From contig MNCI01035111.1 of assembly GCA_015680685.1 (NCBI GenBank), positions 192,749 to 256,748 of the forward strand: a DNA stretch of 64,000 nt. Reading direction: 5' to 3'. The notes under the pieces were generated by a model. That model was not told the origin of the DNA, did not search any database, and worked only from the letters and a program-made list of their open reading frames with translations. Position numbers and translations under genes: made by a program. Below, piece by piece: positions 35,321 through 46,403 of this stretch. The stretch comes from Gnetum montanum. Its lineage: Eukaryota; Streptophyta; Gnetopsida; Gnetales; Gnetaceae. How positions within the stretch are numbered: position 1 is the stretch's first letter; every line of letters begins with the position of its first letter.

Positions 35321-36829
35321 ATCATCCATTTGGTTTCTTAGTTTTTCTATTCTTTTTGTTTTCCATGTTTTTGATTTTGCAATTTATTTATTTTACAACT
35401 TATTGATTTCTAAATTTTTTTCCATTTTACACCATTTTTTTGTTTTACATCATTATTAGTATGTTTGAATCTTTATTGAATATTTCACACTCTCTTCTAT
35501 ACTTTGTTTTTTTTTTTAATTTTGCTTTGTTTAAGTGTGGTTTTCAAATTTTTGCTAATAAAAATGCTTTATTGCCAATAGGAGACAATGGTGCTATAAC
35601 TACTACTAATGGTGGTTTGTACTTAATGTTTGGTTTGCTACCATCTAGTTTCTATTTTTAAATTTTTGTACCAATGACTTAGTTATGGTTTCTTCTTCAT
35701 GGAACAAGTAATGAGACCATGACATCCTCCCATCCACAAACTCTATGGTTTTCCTTATTTTGGAAATTTGAGGTCCCTTTCATTAAATCAACTTTTAATA
35801 AATTTGTGACCTTGGTAGTTTTTGAAATTAGGAAGGATTCAAAGATTTGAACAGGGTGTGACTTCAAGGGAACTCAACACTCTTTGTACTCTTTTGCTTG
35901 CTTTAGTGCTTGAGTGTTTTTCACAGGCTTCTTATTGTTTCATTCCAACAACTAAATAGGAAGTCAAATAAAGTCTTTGCATGGTGTGGTTCCAATCCAA
36001 AAAGAAAACAAAACAAAAAAAAACCAACATGATGGGAATTCAAAGCACACCCCTTAGATAAATAAATAGGCTACAAGCATTAGTTATGGGACTAGAAAGA
36101 CATGTATCCATGCCTGAAGGTCCTCTCTAACTAAGGCCCTCTCTTACTTCCTACTTCTCTTTCCTTCTCTTTATGGAATGGTGGTTGTTTGTGGAAGCAC
36201 TATGGTGTCTTAAGGGATGGATCAGTCCTAGAGTAGCAATGTGAAGTCATTGAATGAGGTTGGTTTTGGTCTAGACTAAGGATGGATCTTCTTCAGTAAT
36301 TTTTAAACATAGACTCCACAAGGGGCTTCTTACAACCTTAGTTTGGAATTCCATTCCACCTTCTCCATCATCCATTTATGTTGTCCATAACTCACCTCAT
36401 TGCTGGTATCCATGTTCTTGATTTCATATCTTGGTTTGATGTATTTGAATTCTTAGGTAGCATCTTCCAACATTTGATCCTTAACTTCCATTGACCATTA
36501 ATCACCTATGGACTCCTTAGGTTGAGGTTATGCAAGGGCAAGAAGGGCATGTGCCTACTATGGGGAGGACCAACTTGCATATCCCTTAGTCAGGTTCATT
36601 AAGCACCTTATCCCTAGGCATTCTTGTAACCTAAATCTTTTGTACATCCATCTGCCACATCAAACCATGTGCTCCTTTGCACATTTTATTCATTAAATAT
36701 GTTCTCTATCAAACTTTTCAATTTTTGAGCTTTAAAAGACCCTCTTCGATGCTTTTATTCATATTCTTGGCTTTTCTAGGATTCCATAGACTTTAATTTT
36801 ATTGAAGAATTATTTATTATTTTGAAGAT
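35321..36829 (+). other. Post-pol noncoding region of the 13.25-kb Athila
   Basis: T-rich sequence (35335-35520) is followed by about 1.3 kb without a sustained reading frame. It aligns with 18283-19160 and 16632-17330 (minus) of the second Athila and with 49790-51150 of the third. All three therefore keep this region although two have lost pol. Confidence 0.7.
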
Positions 36830-36910
36830 ATTCAATTTTAAAAATTTTGGCCAATGGGCCTTGCATACAAAGCCCCATCAACATGGCAGAAAAATAGTAT
36901 AAATAGGTGT
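36830..36910 (+). promoter_or_regulatory. Internal promoter candidate upstream of the accessory ORF
   Basis: Around 36849-36886 the sequence contains GGCCAATGGGCC and CCCCATCAACATGG, motifs of the kind that fill this element's own U3 (for example catcaatggggccc at 28130). They are followed by TATAAATAG at 36898-36906 and GTGTGACCCCACTT. At the homologous position, the Athila at 45403-55511 has TATATATATG then ACCCCCACAGTG. See findings. Confidence 0.55.
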
Positions 36911-37052
36911 GACCCCACTTAGAAAGTTTTACATTTTCTCACAAACACCATAAGAGTTTTTCAATTTTTCAAAGCCCAGAACCTTCCAAAGCCCATAACT
37001 CACAAACCATTTATCCAAATCACTGTATTCATTGACCTTGTAGTTACTAGAG

Positions 37053-37345
37053 GTAAGCTCTTCATTGTGGGGGCAACAAATGTACCATTTTTGCAAAAAA
37101 ATGTTTTGTAATATTTTTCTAACTCCCACAAAGGTTTAACTAAAAACTCAATTATTAAATACTAAATTACAAGAGTTAAACCTTCCTAACAAGCTCTGGT
37201 AATAATTATAATAAATAATTAATAAAATAATGAATCTACCATGGTCCAACCTTAGCCAAGTGTAACTAACTAATGAGAAAAGGTATTCAAAAACTTTAAA
37301 GTTACACATTACATCTACTATTCCATGGATGTGTTGTGACCACAG
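37053..37345 (+). other. Candidate 5'-leader intron before the accessory ORF
   Basis: AG|GTAAGC at 37051-37058 is a good plant donor. The candidate acceptor CCACAG ends at 37345, directly before ATGGCACC. The 293-nt size is normal for a plant intron. The third Athila has an acceptor of the same kind (TTGATTGCAG|ATG at 51789), and its aligned donor is mutated. Confidence 0.45.
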
Positions 37346-40137
37346 ATGGCACCAAAAGGAAAGCACATACAGGAGCAAGACCATTCCAATCAAGGAAAAA
37401 TAGCCTAGAATAGGAAGAGGCCAAGAATAGCCCCAATAAGAAAAACTCCTCACAACCCATGCCATAGGTCTTCTTAGGGAGGAGACAAAAGTCGAATCTA
37501 CTAGACATATTCTAGAACTAGTAGCAAGAGCAATAGAACACTCCCATCGAGATGATGCACCTGTACAACCAACAAACCTTAAGGTGACCCTAATAGAGTC
37601 CTACCTATATAAAATCAAATTGAGGAAGGTCTACAAATTGGTACTCTAAGAGTTAAACTTTGACCCTTTCCTAGAGCATGCACTAAGAGAAGTGCAAGAT
37701 CAGCTGAAGGCTTCTTCCATGTGGCCAATCATCACTTCCAGTAGGGAGTGGTACATGGAAGAAACATTTTTATTTTGGAACAATAGGTAGCCTAGAGAAA
37801 CAATAAAGATCAAGGACATCTTAGTGTCCAATTTAGCATAGGCTATTACTACAGTGCTTGGGTTACTCGATATAGGGACAAACCTTACTAAGATCCTGAT
37901 GCAAGTAGATCTGAGCATCAAGAAAGAATGGATGCAATGGTGTTATGGTGTCGACTACAAGTATTTTGGCATGCTCACACTAGTAGAGAGGATTCATTAT
38001 AATATTGCAACCTTCCACCTTAATCCCATGGTGAGGCCAAACAAAATCACTACCTTCTCTACTTGAGCATGTGTTGCTTTGAGTGGGAGATACCTAGTCA
38101 ACCTTTCGTAGCTAATCTATCTAGAGATGGATAAGTGCTTTAAAGAAAACAAACATAGAAGGAAGGCACTCCCCTTCCCATGTCTCATAAAAAAAATTTC
38201 CAAGGGGAGGGATCACCCATTACACCAATGACAACATCAAGCAAGTTTCAACTACCAACTAGGTAGAAATGATGAAGGATACAATGCCTACAACTACAAT
38301 TCAAGAAGAGTAGCAACGATCACCACCACCACCTACCACTCAAACAACAGTGCTAGACATCACTTCAACCATCCAATGGCTACATGAATATGGAGAATGG
38401 CTCTTGAGTGAACAAGAGCAAGGAGTAGGCATGAGTGGTGGGGACCCATCCATATATAGACCAGCCATGTATCAACTTAATAAGGTGGCCCAAACAATTA
38501 GTTTGATGGGTAAGGGTGGATCCATTTTCTTAGCTCAAAGAACACAACTACCCATGAGGTCAAATCCAAATGCCAGAGAGGTCATAATATCTCTCACAGA
38601 ACAACAGCCACTCCCAAAAATTTCTTGGAATGCTACAACCTTCTCAATGTGCTTGGAGGAGAGTGAAGGGACAATTGTTTTAGTGATGCAGCACCAAGGG
38701 TAGGAGACAGCAGTAGAAGTGTTTGTTGATAGGATTGCCAAAATGTTCAACACACTTGCAACATCTACACCATACATCACTACACTCAAAGATGTGTAGA
38801 TGTTCACAAGAACTATAAGTGGCAAAACAAGTGTAGCACAGCATGAAGAGATTTTGGACCGACTAGTGGGAACTAAGCAATCACTTCTTGATGTCTTTAA
38901 CCTTTCACATAACATCACTATAACCTAGTCAGAGTTGCTAGATGTAAGGGGTAAGAACATCATATTGGAAGGGCAACTTGAAATAGCCAAAGAGCAAAAT
39001 GAACACTTGGCTGCAAAGGTTGCCAAACTAAGAGCCAAGATTGCCAACCCTGCATTTCTCAACCCAGCACTCATAAGAGATGAAGCTATGCAACAACTTT
39101 ATTCTAGGCTCAAAGGGGTTGAAAATGTAATGGAGATGGTAGTGTTCTACATATCTTTAGCAAAAGAAACATAGTAAAAGATTCAAAAGGCCTTGGATCA
39201 AACTCACTAGAAGCATGTCCTACTAACCGTAGTGAACCATCACCTATGAAATGTTGATGTGCATAAGTAATAATTAATAGATTTCATCCATCAACAGTAG
39301 GAGAAACCAGCTAGAGCAAACATAAAATTAAGGAGATTGGTAGCAAAGAATAGGAATCTCTCCATGGAGGATGTGCATGCTCTTCCCTAGAAGACTACAA
39401 TTGAGGTAGCCACCTGGAAATCTAAATCCCTAAAATTTGAGAAAGTTAAAGATCATTATAGAGAGCAGGTCAATCTACAAAAGGAAATAAATGAAAAACA
39501 TATCTAGTTGGCAAAGGCAATGGTAAATGATGCCCTCTGCCAACTCCAACAAGAAAGGAAATTTTGGCAACCCATCATTGATGGGATAGATACCTACAAC
39601 AAAGTGGAAATCTATGCAAAGGAGTTGTATATCAAGGAGATGATGGAGTATATGAAACTTGTCAATCTTGATTACACAAATCTGGCCATGTTGACTACTA
39701 GATGGCCGTGGTCTAAGTCGAAGAAGTAGGTGGCCAACTTGTACTTGCTATACAAGGTTGAGTTCAAGCACCACAAGGACACCAAGGACAAGCCTACGGT
39801 GGCTAATGCTAAACTCGAAGTTAAAAATGTAGTAAGAGTATTCAACATTGAATGTAAGTAGCTCACTACTTGATTTGATAATGTGAAAGAGATGTTTCCA
39901 ATCATGCTCTATCTGTGGGATGTCCCCATTACAACTAACATTGGTGAAGCCACGTGGACCATGAATGATCCTGGGAGTAAGGAGGAGAAGATGAAGGTAT
40001 TTCTTGATGCCTTTTGCCTTCCACCAAAGGTTGTAATTGTAGCAAGATAGCCACAGCTACCTCAACCACTGCATAAGCCCAAAGCTGGCAAAGGTCCTTT
40101 AGAGCCTTAGAAGCCACCACCACCTAGGACTATCTGA
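37346..40137 (+). pseudogene. Post-pol accessory (env-position) ORF of Athila
   Basis: This frame of about 930 codons, with frameshifts and stops, is homologous end to end with 51790-54489. The start is MAPKGKH. The middle holds SREWYMEETFLFWNN and a segment at 37854-38066 (LGLLDIGTNLTKILMQVDL). The C-terminal half is predicted coiled coil: heptad-rich LEGQLEIAKEQNEHLAAKVA near 38965, then more at 39400-39500. The tail is PRTI at 40137 versus LGTT in the other copy. No signal peptide or membrane segment is evident, so it does not look like an envelope glycoprotein despite its position. The function is unknown. Confidence 0.7.
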
Positions 40138-40370
40138 TCTTTACCACCATCTTCATGTTGTCAGAGGATGTGTTGTCAAAATCTTTGTAGAGTCATGTAA
40201 TGGTGTTCAATTTTGTGTCACGAACACCATGATATTTTGTAATTTTTGGATTTGTACACTTAGGCACTTAGTTTTGTTGAGTCAGTCTATTTTGTTATGT
40301 TAAGAGTTAGTAAATAATCTCATACCTTGCTAATATTGTAAAAGAACTCAAGCATGAGTTTTCATTCAGT

Positions 40371-40380
40371 CATGGGGGTA
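40371..40380 (+). promoter_or_regulatory. Polypurine tract of the 13.25-kb Athila
   Basis: CATGGGGGTA directly before the 3' LTR. Confidence 0.8.
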
Positions 40381-41329
40381 ATATGAGACATCAATAAGCC
40401 ACACTGATGGGCCCTTGTTGATGTGGCCTCATTGACAAGCCCTTGTCGACAAGGTCCCATTTACATGGTGTTTCTCCATCAACAGGGCTGCGTCAACGCA
40501 GCATTTGCTACATTGATGGGGCCCCATTGACGCATCCCTAGGGAAAAAACTATAAATACAATCTCCTAGCCATGATTATGATCATCATATTCATAGTAGT
40601 AGCCAAGCTCTTATAGTTTTTACATTTGAAAGTTAGAATATTTCTCTCGAGTGCCCACAGCAGGAATCATTGAGTATATGAATCTTTATTCAAGCATTGT
40701 TGTATTTGAGTACGATAGTGTGTACAGTAATAAAGACAAGCTTCTTGATAAACCTTGCAACATTCTAGATAGCTTAAATGTTGTATTTATGCATTCATTA
40801 TTTTTTATTAAATATTCAATTGATTAAACTAAATTAAGCCAAATTAGACTTACATCAATTAAGCTAAATTGGTTAAGTAAATAAGTATGACTATGTCGAG
40901 CATAACACGTATTCGCTTAATAACCCAGCAATGTTATTGCTTGATACACCCAGTAGCATAGCACTTGGTAATCCAACAGTGGATACATGGGTTCAAGACG
41001 TGCACAAAAAATGGGATTAGATGCTTATGTTAGTTAAAGATTAGTTAGTTGGTTAAATTAAATTAGTTATTAAATTATTCTATCTCCCTTTTCAAGTACC
41101 CAAAACCATAAAACGTAAAATGATAAAAATTATATGCATCAATTACTCTTAACCATACAATTATGCTTCACAAGTGTAATCAAGAAAACAATGAATGACC
41201 TCAGGGCAAGGTTCACCTCCTAGAAGACTAGTGTACTTGAAACTATAAAGTCCATAAAATTCGACTGAATCGTGTGTGAGCACTTTCTGATTCTTATGGT
41301 TGGGCATAGTGGTACCTCATGACTCATCA
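40381..41329 (+). repeat. 3' LTR of the 13.25-kb Athila
   Basis: The 949-bp LTR is paired with 28079-29029. The TATA box is ACTATAAATAC near 40551. The start is decayed (ATATGAGAC for TGATGAGAG), while the end gactcatca is intact and followed by ATAAT. Confidence 0.88.
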
Positions 41330-41334
41330 ATAAT

Positions 41335-42560
41335 GCTACATAGTTCTATTTTTTGCATAGTCATGATACTAATCTATTACGAAGAAAATAACAATTTCCA
41401 CTAGTGGATTTTTTATCATCTTTATTTCTTACTCAATATGTATCTATAAATTCTTGCAATTTAAAAATTTTACTCTTTGAATACCAGTGCCCATGACTAG
41501 TTTTACCTTTTACATATTGTAAAATCCTTTTAGCTATAACCAAGTGTGATTCTTTTGGTTCTAACTACTATCTAGAAATAAAACCTACTATAAAGGCTAC
41601 ATTAGGTCTATTGGCTATAGCATAATGAAAGCTTTCCACTATGGATGTATATAGAGTAGCATTAATGTTCTTTCCATCTTCATCCTTGCAAAGGTGTACA
41701 TTTATGATGAGAGGGGTTGCACAAGTTTTAGCTTCTATCATGCCAAATTGCTTGAGCATCTAGTGAACATACTTTGTTTGTGAGATGAAGGTTCCATCCC
41801 TGAGTTGTTAAATATGTAAGCTGAAAAAATGATCTAACTTTCCTATCATAGACATTTCAAACTTTGATTTCATTGCTCTAACAAATTCTTTTCCCAAACT
41901 TGAGCTTTTTTTCTCCAAATAATATATTATTAACATAAATCTAAGTAACTAAAAATCCTATATTATCCCTTTTAATATAAAATGTATTATCCATAGGGGC
42001 TCTCAAATATCCATTTTTAGCTAAATATGAATTAAGCTTAGCAACCACATTTTAGGGGTTTATTTTAAACCATATAAATCTTTTATTTTAAACCATATAA
42101 ACCTTTGTGCAACAAATACACATGATTGGCATTTTAGTGTTAATGAATCCTTCTAGTTGTTCAATTTACATTGCTTCTTTTATTTCTCCATTTAGGAATG
42201 TTGACTTCACATCTATTTGATAGAGCTTAAACCCTTGATAAGCTAGAAAATCTAATAGAATTCTAATATATTCCAATCTTGCAAATGGAGTAAATGTATC
42301 TTGATAATCAAGCCCTTCTATCTCTACAAAGCCTTTTGCTACTAATCTTGTCTTGTTTTAGGTTACTTCATCATGCTCATTTAGCTTGTTCACAAAGGCC
42401 CACTTAGTTTCAATGATATTAGCTCCCTTGGGTCATGGGACTAACTTCCAAGTATTTTTCTTTCTAAGCTTCTTCATGTCACTCATGGCATTCTTCCAAT
42501 CCTTACATCCAAGAGCTTCCCTAACTATGAGAGGTATGATTTAAGTAAGAAAATATATTA
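41335..42560 (-). pseudogene. Copia reverse transcriptase and N-terminal RNase H
   Basis: On the minus strand: IETKWAFVNKLNEH, KTRLVAKGFVEIEGLDYQDT, FARLEYIRILL, YQGFKLYQIDVKSTFLNGEI, then IYVNNILFGEKK, where the catalytic YVDD is YVNN. MLKQFGMIEAKTCATPL, DATLY-like NATLYTSIVES and ANRPNVAFIVGFISR follow. RNase H begins with KSTSGNCYFLRNRLVS and breaks at NYVA, where the Athila inserted. These motifs are diagnostic of Ty1/copia. Confidence 0.9.
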
Positions 42561-42779
42561 ATAAGTCATGATCTGTCATTTTAGCTCTATTTCTTCTTGT
42601 TCTCTATCTAAGAGGTGTTCTAAGGATATCTACCATGGATCTAAACCTCTATATCCTTCTCCTCAGACGATCATTAGGTGTAGCCTCTTGTTTTGTTTTT
42701 GTTTCATCCATTAAGACTAGTTGTTCTTCATCAGTCTCTTTAAATTTTTTAGATGCTAAAACCCAATCATCATTTTCTT

Positions 42780-43730
42780 CTTCATCTAAATTCTCAACCA
42801 CATTGTTAACATCATCGTATAATTCATCAATCTTAACAAGTTTTTTTTTTCAAAAATCTTTAATATTTTCAAGTTTAAGCAACAATAAGCTTTGGAATGA
42901 CTAGAGTATTTAATAAATATACCATCTTTACAACAATTGTCAAGCTTGTGGACTTTATCTTGATTCTTAATATAACACTTACTACCAAAAATTTTGAAAT
43001 ATTGAACATTATCTAGTTTATCATACCACATTTAATAAGGAGTCTTATCATTATCAACTCTTACCAAATTTTTTTTGATAATATACATAGTTGTTCTGGT
43101 AGCCTCATTCAATAGATACTTTGGTACATTCTTCTCATTTATGATCGATTGAATCATTTTAAATATAGTTATATTTTTACTCTCTATGATACCATTTTGC
43201 TTAGGTGTTCTAGCTAACAAGAACTATCCCTTCATACCTAAATCTTTGCATAGCTCATAAAATTCATTTGAGGTAAACTCACCTCCATTTTAAGTCCTAA
43301 TAGCTTTGAAGGTAAGCCTTGTTTCAATTTCAACCATATTTCCAAATATCTTAAAATGCTTAAATACGTCATTTTTTCTCCATACATGTTAGCCATGATA
43401 TGCTAGTATAATCATCAACAAAAAGAAAGAAATATTTACTACCATCAAAACTAGCTACATTAAAAGGGCCACAGACATCCATATGTAGCAATTCAAGTTC
43501 AGTTTTACAGTGAAAGTTCACTGGCTTAAAGGTAGCTCTAGTTTGCTTATCATGTTTGCATGTAGAACATATCTCTTCCAAATGACTTACCTGAGGAATT
43601 CCTTTAATGTTGTAGGCCTTGATGAGGGCTTGTATGTTTCTAGAGCTCAAGTGTTCTAGTCTTTTGTGTCATACCCTATTGCTACTTATCTCAAAGATAA
43701 GAGTTAGACATTAAGGCTATTCATTTATTG
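42780..43730 (-). pseudogene. Copia integrase remnant
   Basis: On the minus strand, the GAG-pre-integrase/zinc part reads HKRLEHLSSRNIQALI and ICSTCKHDKQTRATF. The core has ELLHMDVCGPF (Asp), SKYFFLFVDDYT, then ARTPKQNGIIESKN (Glu) and LLNEATRTTMYIIKK. The C-terminal part has FKIFGSKCYI and GIFIKYSSHSKAY. The frame is nearly open in three blocks (43369-43650, 43032-43220, 42786-43031). Confidence 0.9.
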
Positions 43731-43839
43731 AATATAACTTATTTCTTGCTCGAGTTACAAAAGCTTTAAAATCCATGTCTTTATTCTCTAAAATACATTT
43801 CTCACTTGTGAAATAGATATTATAATCTTCTCTTGAAAA

Positions 43840-44200
43840 CTATCCTAAGCTTTAAATTATCATGAATTTTAACTAAGCCAATACCTCTTAACATAGCTCT
43901 ATCTTTGTCACTGAAGCTTACTTTCCCTTTGCTAAAGCATTTTACTATGATATATTTTCATCTTTCACTAGTCATATGTTGAGAGTAGCCACCATCAAGA
44001 AACCATATCTCTAGACTATAAGAGCTCTTTAAGGCTAATTGTATGAGGAGAGCTCTTCTATTAATTAGTCTTTAGACTTGTTTTCCTATTTTGTTATTTA
44101 TTGAAAAATTCTTAGTAGCATGGGAATAATGCACATTTTTATAATAATAAAAATTACTAATTTTACAATTTCTTGCTTTATGACTTAGTACTCCACAATG
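43840..44200 (-). pseudogene. Copia protease and Gag zinc-knuckle remnants
   Basis: On the minus strand a knuckle-like YYFHCGVLSHKARNC occurs near 44155-44205; the first Cys is lost. It is followed by a more decayed second knuckle. The protease block then reads WFLDGGYSQHMTSER (family W.LDSG.S.HMT, so DSG is DGG), followed by KGKVSFSDKDRAML and GIGLVKI. The order Gag knuckle, protease, integrase is that of copia. Confidence 0.75.
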
Positions 44201-45402
44201 AAAATAATATCCTTGGGAAAAATTAGCTGTCATTCTTGGGCCATACCTGTTGATTGGAATTCTTGGAGTAGGGAGAATTTCCTTATCGATTTTTAAGTTG
44301 AAAATTCATAACTATGAAGGCCGTGTTTGAACATCTATCTTTTGTGTTGATATTTTTATTGAAGGAAACCTTTTTGGAGATTCAAGCTCATAGCCAAGCC
44401 CCCTATTTATATCATTTGACCATCCATTATTGATAATATCCTTAAGCTATTTCGAGCTACATGTAAACCTATTAAATAAATCATGTGTGACTTGAATAGC
44501 CTTACCTTTCATTTCCTTCTTCAATAACAATGCCTCTTTCAATTTTAAGTTCTCTTGTTTAGCTAATTCAAGTTTCATCTTATAGCTCTTAACTTATTAC
44601 TCTCTTTCTATTTTAAAAATTTATTTAATTTTTCATTAAATTTAACCACAATCTATGTCAATGTCCTTAGCATCTTCATATTCAATTTTAGCTATGTCTA
44701 ATGAGTCTGGTTCATCTTCATCTTCACTTGAATCTACAATTTTAATAGTACTAGAAGTTCCTTGCACATTTAGATTAGTATACATAAAAAAATTTTAAAA
44801 TCATCATCTAAATCATGGTCTTCAAGCATGGCTATAAATAAAACTAAATCTTGTGTAATAATATCGGTATCATTAGCTATTATATCAGTATGAGAAAAAT
44901 AGACAAAGAAATTTTCCTCAACAATCTCAATTTCTACAATAATCTTTAAATTCTATAATGGATTCTAAAATTCAACTAACTAAGCTTTTACTTTATCAAA
45001 CATGTACTGAGTACTCTTTGGCTTGAACCTAGTCATCTGATTTTTTTTTATTTTCTTCATCTTTCTTCTTCTTTGAATGCTAAGCAATCATATGACATGT
45101 TTCACCATAATAATAATAGGAAAAAAACTTAGTTTCTTACTAGCCTTCATCTTCTTGAGCCTTGTAAGCTTTTTGGCAAGACTAGCGAGCTCCTTATTAG
45201 AATCAAAATATGATGTTAATGGTTCCTCGTTATGTTCAATTTTTTTAGCTTTCACTTTAAAGGAAATTTTCTCCTTTTTGTTAACACAATTAGTTCCTCC
45301 TTTTCTAATTTTGAAGGTTGGAAGATTACTATAGAGCTTAGCTACTATCAAACTAGAGAGATCTGTTGCCACTTTTATACAAGAAACCTTAGCTTTGAAT
45401 AT
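44201..45402 (-). pseudogene. Copia Gag, C-terminal part
   Basis: The open stretch 45088-45372 on the minus strand reads VATDLSSLIVAKLYSNLPTF and then EKISFKVKAKK, followed by KKLTRLKK. This is the typical end of the UBN2-type Gag domain (L.L.ELI..L...E....K..A.KA). The remainder to 44201 is charged and broken. The Athila at 45403 interrupts it; the upstream part resumes at 55512. Confidence 0.7.
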
Positions 45403-46278
45403 TGATGAGTCATGATTGTGTCAACCTCAATCCGATATTGAGGCTCCAATATCAAATATGCGATATCCAGTCCCAAGAAATGATGTCGGATATCCAATAT
45501 CGTCTCCTCCATGATAGCCTATAAATACAACACTTGGGGTACATGATTGGGACATAGTTTTGTTGTTAGTTTTTAGATAGTTTTTTATAGCTTTGTGATT
45601 TCATGTTTTGTTATTCCTAGTGCATGCTTGCAATATGATGTTTGTGATTGTACAACATCCTTATTCAAGTGTGATGTACTTGAACACATTACATGACCGA
45701 TAATAAAGATTGTGATTACCTCCATCATTGCAGTATCCACTTAGATTTATTATTGATTTAATTGCTTAATTATTTACTATTTTCCTTAGTTAATGTTTCC
45801 CTTTACTACTATTTACAATTCCTATCATTAAGTGAAATAAGTACAACTAATTGCAAGCATTTAAATGTAATTACTTGATAAACTAGCAATGTATCATTTG
45901 GTAAGCCCAATGATGTAGACTTGGTAATCGCAACGGTAGTTATACTAAGTCCAAGGCATGTGAAAATTATTGGGAATGGATACTCATTACATGTAGGCTA
46001 CATTTGATCTTACTTTCCACTATTAATTGGCTCAATTATTTTATCTCTTTATTGTTATTAGGAGTAGCATAGGACTAGACAACATCAATCATATGCCTCA
46101 CTTTGGACTAAACCATATGTAACAAAGCTACCACTAGTCCAAGTGGGAAGATAGTGAACTGTGATCAAAGAATAATGATTTAGATGCACGACTAGTCCTA
46201 TTCACAAAATTTGATTGGATCATGCACGAACACTTGTGATTTGTATGGTTGGGTGTAGGGGTACCTTGCCGCTCATCA
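45403..46278 (+). repeat. 5' LTR of the 10.1-kb Athila
   Basis: The 876-bp LTR starts TGATGAGTCATG and ends gctcatca. U3 (45420-45510) carries CGATATTG/ATATCGGAT-type palindromes. The TATA box is CCTATAAATAC near 45520. Confidence 0.9.
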
Positions 46279-46279
46279 T

Positions 46280-46297
46280 TGGCACTATTGTCGAGGA
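46280..46297 (+). promoter_or_regulatory. tRNA-Asp-type primer binding site
   Basis: TGGCACTATTGTCGAGGA, one base after the LTR. Confidence 0.8.
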
Positions 46298-46403
46298 TGG
46301 TGCTAGTTATCTAGATTAGTTATATTATACACAATTGCTATAGATGTATTAACGATATATCTTTCAAAAAATATTAAATCACACACACTATAAACCAACA
46401 AGA

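Larger units (their letters stand above)
28079..41329 (+). mobile_element. 13.25-kb Athila-type element, complete structure
   Basis: LTRs lie at 28079-29029 and 40381-41329, and the target duplication ATAAT at 28074-28078 and 41330-41334 is exact. A tRNA-Asp-type PBS follows the 5' LTR, and a CATGGGGGTA polypurine tract precedes the 3' LTR. The order is gag, protease, RT, RNase H, integrase, a noncoding region of about 2 kb with a TATA box, an accessory ORF of about 930 codons, and the 3' LTR. The two LTRs differ at roughly 15-18 percent of positions by eye, so insertion is old. It sits in the RNase H of the long-LTR copia. Confidence 0.92.
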
